Positions 54,043 through 62,214 of a stretch of 64,000 nt of DNA are shown in pieces. Position 1 is the stretch's first letter, and every line of letters starts with the position of its first letter. The translations under genes were made by a program, and so were the position numbers. Below the pieces are notes generated by a model, which did not search any database, was not told the origin of the DNA, and saw only the letters and a list, made by a program, of their open reading frames with translations. The stretch is from Noviherbaspirillum aerium (lineage in GTDB: Bacteria; Pseudomonadota; Gammaproteobacteria; Burkholderiales; Burkholderiaceae_D): assembly GCF_008929045.1 (NCBI RefSeq), contig NZ_VFAH01000028.1:1-64000 (forward strand), read 5' to 3'.

Positions 54043-57000
54043 ATGAACCGCATTACATTCGCTGCCGTCGCAGGCTCTCTGTTAGGGGGCGCATCTCTTT
54101 TTGCGTCACTGCCAACCGCTGCTGAGGATATTGACATCTTCGTTGGCGGAGGTAGCGCAGGTTTTGGCAAACCCAACATTCTGATCGTGCTCGACAACAC
54201 TGCGAACTGGTCGCGCCAGAGCCAGCAATGGCCGGGCGGATCCACCCAGGGACAGTCGGAAGTCAACGCCATTAAGCGAATGATTCAAGGGCTGGACACG
54301 TCAGTCAACGTGGGCTTGATGGAATTCGTGACTGGCGGCACGGCGAATGACAATGGGGGCTTCATGCGATTCAACATCAGCCCCATGTCCAGTGAAAATA
54401 AGCTCAGTTTTGGCCAGAAGTTAAGCACCATCTACAACAATATTACAAGCCCCGACGAGAAGCGCAATTCGAACACGCCGTATGGCAACCTGATGTATGA
54501 CGTGTTTAATTACTACGCAGGCGCCAACTCTTATTCGCCAAGTGGCGTTCTACCCGCGCCCATTGCCGATCCGAATGGATACGCAACACCTTACAGTCGC
54601 TTCAAATCGCCGCTGTCACTGTCAAATAGCTGTGGCAACAACTATGTGATTTTCATCGGCAACCCCAACCACAACGGGCCGGCGTCCGACTCTTCGGCCA
54701 ACACGACAGCGCTTGGCAATCTGGGCGGCGATACTACCCAACTTAAACTACCCCAGGTCACGACGCAGACCACAACCAGCGACGTCGTGTTGGGTAATAC
54801 CGCCCAATGCTACAGCGACCGCGCCAGCGCCGAAACTGCGTATGGCTACGGCTGGAACAGCGATGACAATCTTTGCCAGTTATATTCGGCGATCGGCTCG
54901 TTGAGCGGGTCGGCAACAGACCGTGCGTCTGTTACCTGCAAAAAGTTTACCAACACAGGTAATGCAGTGGCTACCGCGAACGAATATCGCAGCCAGTGCA
55001 GCGCGTTCACTCAGGGCTGTAAATTGGGTAGCGTCATTCCGACGCCGACCACGACCGAAGTCACTTCCAGCTTGACAGGCTATCTGGCAAGCGCGCCGGC
55101 TGCTACAGCCGCCGATGCCGGTGCCAAGGCCGGGTTGGCTTGTCCGTCCAATGCCAGCTCCTGCTCATATACAGTTGTCGCGGCCGATACTGCACCGGCG
55201 TATGGTGTGCAGACGGCGTCAACGAACAGCTGCTACTACACTGGGTCGGGACAAAATCCGGGCAATCTGCCTGTCTGGTCCGATCCATTAGCCAATGGCA
55301 CGCACGACTACGGCACACTGAGCTGCCCGGCAGATTACACATGCACGTACACGAAGGTCGGCAATGACCAGGATGCGACTTGTCAGGGCGCAAGCGGCAA
55401 CGTGAAGAAGGCAGTTATTCGTCAAACTGCAACACCGAAAACACGCTATACCGTCACTCGCACTGCAACAATCGTTGGAGGGACCTGTCCTGCCAATACG
55501 AACCAGTACCAGGTCGTTGGCGCTAATACCGTTTATGTCAACGGCGTGACCAGCAATACCATGGTCGACAGCGGCCCGCGCAATGCTGACGAGTGGGCAC
55601 GCTTCCTGTTCAAGAAAGGTGTGCCTGTCCCCGACAGTTCCATCAAGTCGTCGGTAGTTACCTACACCATTGACGTCTATAACAAGCAACCCAATGCCGA
55701 GCAGAGCTCGTTGCTGATGAGCATGGCGCGCGAAGGCGGCGGCAAGTATTTCGCCGCAAAGAACGAAGATGCGATTCTCACTGCGCTGCAGACGATCATG
55801 GTCGAAATCCAGGCAGTCAATACGACATTTGCCTCGACCAGTCTGCCAGTCAACGCGACCAACCGTACCCAGAACGAAAACCAGGTTTTCATCGGCATGT
55901 TCCGCCCCGATTCGGGTGCGCGGCCACGCTGGTTCGGCAACCTCAAGCGTTATCAGCTCATCAATAACGGCGGGGTGATTGAACTAGGCGATGCCACCGA
56001 GCCTATTCCAAAGATCGCCGTCAACAGCCAGACAGGCTTTTTGGCAGAATGCGCGGCGAGCTACTGGACGACGGAATCCGCCAATTACTGGGAACGTGTC
56101 ACAGATGGTACGCTTCCCGTCGGGCAGTTACTTGATCCGAAAACAGTGATGGGCCAGTGCCCCGACAGGGACCCCTATTCAGATGCGCCTGATGGTCCGT
56201 TGGTGGAAAAGGGAGCGGTCGCGCAAGTCCTTCGTCAAGGCAATTCGCCGACAGTAACCAGCAAGGCGCCGACCTGGGCAGTCAACCGCAGCCTCTATAC
56301 CCAGACAGGTGATTCGCTGACTGCTTTCGATACAACAAGCTCTGGTCTTTCATCGAACCTGGTCAATTTCATCAGCGGTTATGACGTCAACAATGAGAAG
56401 GCTAATAATGCCGTCGCCGAGACGCGGCCTTCAATTCATGGCGACGTGATCCATTCACGCCCGTTGCCAGTGAATTACGGCGAGAAGGGCATTACCGTTT
56501 TTTACGGTGCGAACGACGGCACGTTCCGCGCAGTGAATGCCTCCAACGGCAAGGAGCGCTGGGCTTTCATCGCCCCCGAGTTTTTCCCTCGCCTGTCACG
56601 CCTGATGACTGACAGCCCGCTGATCAGCTATCCGGATACGAAGGTCGAAGGCAGCATTCCGAAATACTATTTCTTCGACGGCTCGACAGGTGTCTATCAG
56701 AATGGCGACAACCAAAACCCGGTAGTATGGGTATTCCCGACCATGCGCCGCGGCGGGCGGATGCTCTACGCGCTGGACGTGTCCAATCCGGACAGCCCGA
56801 CCTTTAAATGGAAAGCCGGCTGCCCGAATCTTGACAACGACTCAGGCTGCACATCCGGCATGAGCGGCATCGGTCAGACATGGTCGACGCCGAATATTGC
56901 GTTCATCAAGGGGCACTCTACCGAAACGCCGGTGCTGGCAATTGGAGGCGGATACGATAACTGCGAGGACGCAGATACGCGGTCGCCCACATGTGCCAAC

Positions 57001-57918
57001 ACGAAGGGCGGATTTGTTTATATTCTTAACGCCGGGACGGGAGCGCTGCTTGCCGCGTTCCAGACCGAGCGCAGCGTGGCAGCCGATGTGTCGTTCGTCG
57101 ACGCGGATGGTGATGGCTATCCGGATTATGCCTATGCGGCCGACACCGGCGGCAACCTGTATCGCGTTGACTTCGTGAGCTCCAACAAGACGGTGCAGGG
57201 ATCCGCCGGCTGGACAATGCGTCGGGTTGCCTTCACAAATGGCGGCTACCGCAAGTTCCTGTTTGCGCCGGCAGTGCTAGCCAATAAGGATAAGGTATAT
57301 GTTGCCATCGGAACCGGCGACCGCGAGCATCCACTCGGCACGCAGTACCCGTTTAGGGAAAATGTGCTGAACCGCTTTTACGTCTTCAAGGACGATCTTG
57401 CTTCGACGACGACAGCGGCTGACCTCGATAGCCTCGCTAACTACACCAACTCGACAAGCTGTTCGACGCCAGCGGTATTGCCGCAGTCTGAACTCAAAGG
57501 GTGGTACATGGACTTGAACCAGTACGGAACGGGCGAGCAGACCGTGACAACGGCGTTGATCGCCGGGGGCATGGTGACCTTCAGTACCAACAGGCCCGTA
57601 CCAAAGGCCGCCTCGTGTTCGGCATCGCTGGGCGAGGCCCGCGGTTATTGGGTCAACCTGCTCAACGCGTCAGGCGCTGTCGGCGTGACAGGCAACTGCG
57701 GCGGTACGCGCTCTTCGGTGTTCGTCGGCGGTGGCTTGCCGCCGTCGCCGGTGCTCGCAAACAGTGTGCCGATCAACAAGAAGAACACGACCGTCGTCAT
57801 CGGAGCCACTCGCAGGACCGGAAGCGGCGCCGATATTTCGATCAGTCCTCAGGAAATCAAGCCGATCATCAGTTCGAAGCGCAAACGCGCATATTTTCAC
57901 ACCAAGGAAGATAACTAG
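54043..57918 (+). CDS. pilY1: PilY1 type IV pilus tip adhesin/biogenesis factor
   Basis: A 1291-residue protein. A signal peptide (ends near AAED), then a von Willebrand A-like region starting at KPNILIVLDNTANWSRQSQQ, a Cys-rich middle with repeated VTYT-type strands (about residues 250-500), and a C-terminal quinoprotein-like beta-propeller (PilC domain) from about 750. The propeller contains the calcium-binding loop DADGDGYPD, as in Pseudomonas PilY1. The protein acts at the pilus tip in adhesion, calcium-dependent extension and surface sensing. Last gene of the operon; its TAG stop is the first three bases of palindromic element 57916-58076, which may end the transcript. Confidence 0.95.
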   Translation: MNRITFAAVAGSLLGGASLFASLPTAAEDIDIFVGGGSAGFGKPNILIVLDNTANWSRQSQQWPGGSTQGQSEVNAIKRMIQGLDTSVNVGLMEFVTGGTANDNGGFMRFNISPMSSENKLSFGQKLSTIYNNITSPDEKRNSNTPYGNLMYDVFNYYAGANSYSPSGVLPAPIADPNGYATPYSRFKSPLSLSNSCGNNYVIFIGNPNHNGPASDSSANTTALGNLGGDTTQLKLPQVTTQTTTSDVVLGNTAQCYSDRASAETAYGYGWNSDDNLCQLYSAIGSLSGSATDRASVTCKKFTNTGNAVATANEYRSQCSAFTQGCKLGSVIPTPTTTEVTSSLTGYLASAPAATAADAGAKAGLACPSNASSCSYTVVAADTAPAYGVQTASTNSCYYTGSGQNPGNLPVWSDPLANGTHDYGTLSCPADYTCTYTKVGNDQDATCQGASGNVKKAVIRQTATPKTRYTVTRTATIVGGTCPANTNQYQVVGANTVYVNGVTSNTMVDSGPRNADEWARFLFKKGVPVPDSSIKSSVVTYTIDVYNKQPNAEQSSLLMSMAREGGGKYFAAKNEDAILTALQTIMVEIQAVNTTFASTSLPVNATNRTQNENQVFIGMFRPDSGARPRWFGNLKRYQLINNGGVIELGDATEPIPKIAVNSQTGFLAECAASYWTTESANYWERVTDGTLPVGQLLDPKTVMGQCPDRDPYSDAPDGPLVEKGAVAQVLRQGNSPTVTSKAPTWAVNRSLYTQTGDSLTAFDTTSSGLSSNLVNFISGYDVNNEKANNAVAETRPSIHGDVIHSRPLPVNYGEKGITVFYGANDGTFRAVNASNGKERWAFIAPEFFPRLSRLMTDSPLISYPDTKVEGSIPKYYFFDGSTGVYQNGDNQNPVVWVFPTMRRGGRMLYALDVSNPDSPTFKWKAGCPNLDNDSGCTSGMSGIGQTWSTPNIAFIKGHSTETPVLAIGGGYDNCEDADTRSPTCANTKGGFVYILNAGTGALLAAFQTERSVAADVSFVDADGDGYPDYAYAADTGGNLYRVDFVSSNKTVQGSAGWTMRRVAFTNGGYRKFLFAPAVLANKDKVYVAIGTGDREHPLGTQYPFRENVLNRFYVFKDDLASTTTAADLDSLANYTNSTSCSTPAVLPQSELKGWYMDLNQYGTGEQTVTTALIAGGMVTFSTNRPVPKAASCSASLGEARGYWVNLLNASGAVGVTGNCGGTRSSVFVGGGLPPSPVLANSVPINKKNTTVVIGATRRTGSGADISISPQEIKPIISSKRKRAYFHTKEDN

Positions 57919-58076
57919 AGCGTTTTTGCCCTGACCGGCATGGCCGAGGCCGGGGCCGATTGCCGCTGAAACGAAGCGTGACGACGCAACATGGCCAAGC
58001 CATGGCAAGGAGTCACAACGTCGTGCCGGCGGCAATCTGTCCGGGATCGGCAGGCGGGTCAGGATGAAACCGCGCT
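57916..58076. repeat. Dispersed palindromic element, family 2, copy C (full length)
   Basis: 161 bp. It begins TAGAGCGTTTTTGCCCTGACC and ends with the reverse complement of TTAGCGCGGTTTCATCCTGACC. It is the inverted full-length partner of 47400-47568. Its first three bases are the pilY1 stop codon. Confidence 0.85.
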
Positions 58077-58189
58077 AATGACTTTACGCAGCTCCCAACA
58101 TTCCTGGCGGTCCGGTACTGAAAGAGGGAGAGTCTGTGCTGGTTAGCAAGAGGTTCGGCCGCCATTAATTGTCCATCGTACTTGTGCGC

Positions 58190-58620
58190 TAGCATTTGGC
58201 GCGCTTGTGGGCTTTGCAGTGCAATTTGGTGTGGTTTGCCTCGACGCCCTTGCGCCGCAAGAGTGCATGAAGGCGCCGATAGCCGAAGCGACGGTGTTCG
58301 CCTGCCATTTCGACCATGCAATTTTGCAACTGCTCGTGGTCGGGTTTGGCCTTGCCTTGATAATGCAAGACCGTGCGTGACAGTCCCGCAAGCAAGCAAG
58401 CAAGCAGGCGCGGCGCTCGGAGATTTTCGTCTTCTCCGGCTTTGCCGCCACCGCCTCACGCCTGGCCTGTTGGCTCAGCGCTTTCGGCTCAAAGCGACCT
58501 TCAGTGCTTCTGCATCCAGCATCGATTCGGCCAGCAGCTTCTTGAGCTGACCATTCTCCGCCTCCAGGTGTCGCAGCCGGCACCGGCATGCCGCCGCACT
58601 TGGCGAGCCAGGTGTAAAGC
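58190..58620 (-). pseudogene. IS3-family transposase remnant (OrfA end, OrfB start)
   Basis: Minus-strand frames encode an OrfA-type C-terminus (LEAENGQLKKLLAESMLDAE, then ALSQQARREAVA with frame changes) followed by an OrfB N-terminus: GLSRTVLHYQGKAKPDHEQL, then EHRRFGYRRLHALLRRKG. Both lack the rest: no helix-turn-helix of OrfA and no DDE domain of OrfB. It is a decayed fragment bounded on one side by the repeat at 58631. Confidence 0.8.
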
Positions 58621-58630
58621 GATGCATCGC

Positions 58631-58696
58631 TGGAGCGTTTTTGCCCAGACCGGCCCGGTCGAGGCCGAGACAGGCAGGTCAGGTAAAACCGCTTTA
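58631..58696. repeat. Dispersed palindromic element, family 2, copy D (termini only)
   Basis: 66 bp. TGGAGCGTTTTTGCCCAGACCGG at one end and GGCAGGTCAGGTAAAACCGCTTTA at the other match the two ends of the full-length copies, while about 100 central bases are missing. It lies at the outer edge of the IS3 remnant, so the IS and the element are nested or recombined debris. Confidence 0.7.
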
Positions 58697-58910
58697 ATCC
58701 CGTATATCTGAAGGGGTGGACAAACCCAACATTCTTCTCTTCTTTTTATGTCGCCTATCGACATTGCGTTGCGTAGAAGCATATCTAGAATGGAACGACG
58801 TCGAGCCAAACCGGAACCTTACTTTTTGGATGTGCAGGACCATATCGAAAAGGCCGCCCAAGACGGAACAGGTGCTCACGCGAAGCGCCATCATCTTTAT
58901 CGGAGACAAT

Positions 58911-60635
58911 ATGAAAGAGCCAAGATCCAAGTTCGGAGTGTCATGCTCTGCCGCAGTCGCAATGGCATTGGCAGCATGCGGCGGCAGTAGCGGAGATTCG
59001 GTCCAGGCCAGTTCGCCCAACACATCCGCTGCATTGCCGCTCGCATGTTCGCAACTCGCCAATACGGCCATACCTGCGGCATCAATCGGCTTGCCGACAT
59101 CCGGCGGGACCGTGACCGCAGCCTCGGTAGTTCCGGCGAGCGGCACCGGGGCGACGGCAATTCCGGAGCACTGTCTCGTCACGGCAAGCATTTCACCGGT
59201 CGACAAGACTGCACCGAACATTCAGTTCAGAGTGGCACTGCCGACGGTGTGGAATTCAAAGGTCGTCATGTTTGGCGGCGGCGGCTTTGATGGAAGCATA
59301 CCGAACGTCACCGGAAATGTGCCGGCGGGCCCGACGGACAAGTCGACTCCGCTCGGCCGTGGTTATGCAACATTTGCAAGCGACTCGGGGCATCAGGCGA
59401 ACGCCTTCGGTTCGCAGGACGGATCGTTCGCCCTGAACGAGGAAGCCGCTCGAAACTTCGGCGGCGATGCACTCAAGAAAACCCGCGATGCGGCGATCCA
59501 TCTGATCAAGGCAAGATACGCGGTGGAGAAGGTGCAAAAGTCTTATTTTGCCGGCGGTTCGACCGGGGGACGCGAAGCACTTGCCGCAATCACACGGTGG
59601 CCCGCCGACTGGGATGGAGCCATCGCCTGGTATCCGGCCTGGAATGATGCAGCCGCCTTGCTCGGCGGCCATCGGATGAACCGCGCGCTGGCAAAGCCGG
59701 GAGCCTATCCGAACACGGCCAAGCGCGACCTGATCTACAAGGCGGCCATCGCTGCGTGCGACGGTCTGGATGGAGCAGCTGACGGCCTTATCAGCAATCA
59801 GCAACGTTGCAATGCCATCTTCGATCCGGCGACCGCAAGCTTCAATGGCAGGCCGCTGCGCTGCGAAGGCGGAACGGATACCGGGGATACCTGCCTGTCA
59901 GATGCGCAGATCAGCGCTCTGAAGACGATCAATACCGATACCCGCTTCAACTTTTCGCTGGCGAGCGGGGAAACCCATTACCCGGGCTACAACGTGTGGG
60001 GAGCCGACCTTGGCATCACCACCAATCCGTCGCCGCTGCAGCCAACCGTCACCTTCCTCGCGCTTGGCACCACGCAGCCGGCGATGCCGATGCCGAGAAC
60101 CGCGCCATACGTAAGCGTCCTGCTGGATCAGTGGATCAAGTATTCCGTCACCCGCGATCCCAATTTCGATTCCCTGACGCTTGATCCGGAAAATCCCGGA
60201 CCCTGGGCTGGAAGGATCAGCGAACTCAGTACGCTGCTGGATACGAGAGTGGATCTGAACGCTTTTGCCGCCAAGGGTGGAAAACTGCTTCTCGCGCATG
60301 GCTTGTCCGACGTACTGGTAAGCAGCCGTGCAACGGAAGAGTACTACCAGCGCCTGCAAAGTCAGATGGGCCCGTCGGAAGTGAACAAGTTCGTGCGCTA
60401 CTATGAAGTGCCCGGATATGGACATGCGGTCAGTACAAGCTTCAACGCTTCCTGGGACTCGCTCACATCGCTGGAGAACTGGACGGAGAAGGGGGCAAGC
60501 CCGGCCAATGAGGTGGTGGCGGATACCGCCGGCGTCCCGGGACGGACACGACCGCTGTGTGATTATCCGAAGTGGCCGAAGTACAACGGTACGGGCGATA
60601 TCAACCGCGCTGCCTCGTTTACCTGTTCCAATTGA
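58911..60635 (+). CDS. Tannase/feruloyl-esterase family lipoprotein
   Basis: A 574-residue protein. The lipoprotein signal peptide carries lipobox LAAC near residue 21 followed by GGSSG. The alpha/beta-hydrolase of the tannase family has VVMFGGGGFDGSIPN, the nucleophile S217 in YFAGGSTGGREAL, LAHGLSDVLVSS (aspartate) and the VPGYGHAV histidine. The family usually carries a cysteine beside the serine and another after the histidine that form a disulfide; here both are replaced (G before S217, A after the histidine). It should hydrolyse an aromatic ester outside the cell. ATG at 58911 follows GGAGA; the frame opens further upstream. Confidence 0.85.
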   Translation: MKEPRSKFGVSCSAAVAMALAACGGSSGDSVQASSPNTSAALPLACSQLANTAIPAASIGLPTSGGTVTAASVVPASGTGATAIPEHCLVTASISPVDKTAPNIQFRVALPTVWNSKVVMFGGGGFDGSIPNVTGNVPAGPTDKSTPLGRGYATFASDSGHQANAFGSQDGSFALNEEAARNFGGDALKKTRDAAIHLIKARYAVEKVQKSYFAGGSTGGREALAAITRWPADWDGAIAWYPAWNDAAALLGGHRMNRALAKPGAYPNTAKRDLIYKAAIAACDGLDGAADGLISNQQRCNAIFDPATASFNGRPLRCEGGTDTGDTCLSDAQISALKTINTDTRFNFSLASGETHYPGYNVWGADLGITTNPSPLQPTVTFLALGTTQPAMPMPRTAPYVSVLLDQWIKYSVTRDPNFDSLTLDPENPGPWAGRISELSTLLDTRVDLNAFAAKGGKLLLAHGLSDVLVSSRATEEYYQRLQSQMGPSEVNKFVRYYEVPGYGHAVSTSFNASWDSLTSLENWTEKGASPANEVVADTAGVPGRTRPLCDYPKWPKYNGTGDINRAASFTCSN

Positions 60636-60868
60636 TAGGACGATAGGATGGAAGCCGGCGGCGAAAATCTGCGCGTCGGCTTCCATTCTATGCTTTGTTT
60701 CAGTAAAGCAGTAACCACCCATCGCGCAAGCTTGCAGGCTGGAACGGCATCTCGCGACACCGCCTGCAAGGACATTGCAGGCGGTCATCGCGTCACTCAG
60801 GCATGGCGCTCCTTGCCAGTGCCGGTTGCCGCAATTCAACTCCCCGTATTTCCGCAAAGAGAATCTGC

Positions 60869-62059
60869 ATGACCCATCAGAAAGACATTGTTATTGCCGG
60901 CGCCGTTCGAACGGCCATTGGCACCTTCGGCGGCTCCCTCAAGGACCACTCCGGTTCGGATCTTGCAACCATCGTCGTCAGGGAGGCATTCGAGCGCGCC
61001 AGGGTCGATCCGGCATCCGCGCAACACATCGTCATCGGCAACGTCATCCAGTGCGAGCCCAGGGACATGTATGTTTCGCGCGTGGCCGGCTTGAACGCGG
61101 GCATGGCCAGGCACTCCGCGGCCCTGACCTTGAATCGCCTGTGCGGTTCCGGCCTGCAGGCAATCATCACCGCGGCAAACGCCATTCAGCTAGGCGATGC
61201 CGAGATCGCCGTCGGCGGCGGCGTGGAAACCATGAGCCGGGCCCCCTACGTCATGCAGACCGGGCGCTGGGGCAACCGGATGGGCGATGCGAAGCTGCTC
61301 GACATGCTGCTGGGCGCCTTGAATGACCCTTTCGGCGCAGGACATATGGGCGTCACCGCCGAAAATGTCGCGGACCATTACCGGATTTCCCGCGAAGACC
61401 AGGATGCATTCGCCGCCGAAAGCCAGCGCAAGGCGTTGGCCGCTATCGACGCTGGGCATTTCAAGTCGCAGATCGTATCCGTCGATATCAGGAACCGAAA
61501 TGGCGTCGCGTGCTTCGACACCGACGAGCATCCCAAGCCCGGTACCAGCGCCGAGACGCTGGCCGGACTGAAACCGGCATTCAGGAAGGAAAGCGGCACC
61601 GTGACAGCGGGAAATGCCTCCGGCTTGAACGATGGCGCCGCCGCATGCATCCTGATGAGCGCGGAGACCGCGTCGCGAGCCAATATCGCACCATTGGCGC
61701 GTCTGATTTCCTATGCGGTGGCCGGCGTCGAGCCATCGATGATGGGAATCGGCCCCGTGCCCGCAGTCCAGCTCGCCCTCAAGCGCGCCGGTCTCTCGCT
61801 GGATGACATGGACGTCATTGAATCCAATGAGGCGTTTGCCGCCCAGGCCTTGGGAGTGTGCCGCGGCCTGGATCTCGATCCTGCCAGAACGAATCCCAAC
61901 GGCGGTGCGATCGCGTTGGGGCATCCGCTCGGCGCAAGCGGCACCATCATTACCGTCAAGTGCCTGCATGAATTGATCCGCACCGGCAAGCGCTACGGTT
62001 TGGTCACCATGTGCATTGGAGGCGGGCAGGGTATTGCGGCTATATTCGAGCGTCTATAG
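60869..62059 (+). CDS. Thiolase (acetyl-CoA C-acyltransferase)
   Basis: A 396-residue thiolase. The acyl-accepting C92 is in [10 protein letters not shown], with H352 in GHPLGASG and C382 in [10 protein letters not shown] completing the catalytic set. Length and motifs fit the biosynthetic/degradative acetyl-CoA acetyltransferase group; the exact chain length is open. AAAGAGAA lies before the ATG. Upstream of it is the tannase gene and convergent to it a PucR-type regulator, so aromatic-acid or beta-ketoadipate-like breakdown is a reasonable guess. The TAG stop is also the start of palindromic element 62057-62214. Confidence 0.95.
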   Translation: MTHQKDIVIAGAVRTAIGTFGGSLKDHSGSDLATIVVREAFERARVDPASAQHIVIGNVIQCEPRDMYVSRVAGLNAGMARHSAALTLNRLCGSGLQAIITAANAIQLGDAEIAVGGGVETMSRAPYVMQTGRWGNRMGDAKLLDMLLGALNDPFGAGHMGVTAENVADHYRISREDQDAFAAESQRKALAAIDAGHFKSQIVSVDIRNRNGVACFDTDEHPKPGTSAETLAGLKPAFRKESGTVTAGNASGLNDGAAACILMSAETASRANIAPLARLISYAVAGVEPSMMGIGPVPAVQLALKRAGLSLDDMDVIESNEAFAAQALGVCRGLDLDPARTNPNGGAIALGHPLGASGTIITVKCLHELIRTGKRYGLVTMCIGGGQGIAAIFERL

Positions 62060-62214
62060 CGCGAGTTGCCAATGAATGTACGGTCGCCCCGGCCTGGCCT
62101 GGGCGCACCGCAGCATTTTTCGTTACCTGTGTGGCACGCCGCACGGGGCTCCCGCCTTGTCCCGCAAACCAAGGCAGACCGATTCTTCCGCACACCCGCC
62201 CGCAGTCCGCCCTA
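62057..62214. repeat. Dispersed palindromic element, family 1, copy 2
   Basis: 158 bp, homologous over its length to the reverse complement of 6373-6533. Its left end TAG is the thiolase stop and its right end CTA is the stop of the minus-strand regulator. It therefore fills the gap between two convergent genes exactly and probably doubles as their shared 3' end. Confidence 0.8.

Larger units (their letters stand above)
58077..58910. other. Region of insertion-sequence debris between pilY1 and the tannase gene
   Basis: Beyond the element at 57916 this stretch holds the IS3 remnant (58190-58620), the short element copy at 58631-58696 and the leader of the tannase-family gene. No intact gene was found. 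Confidence 0.6.
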
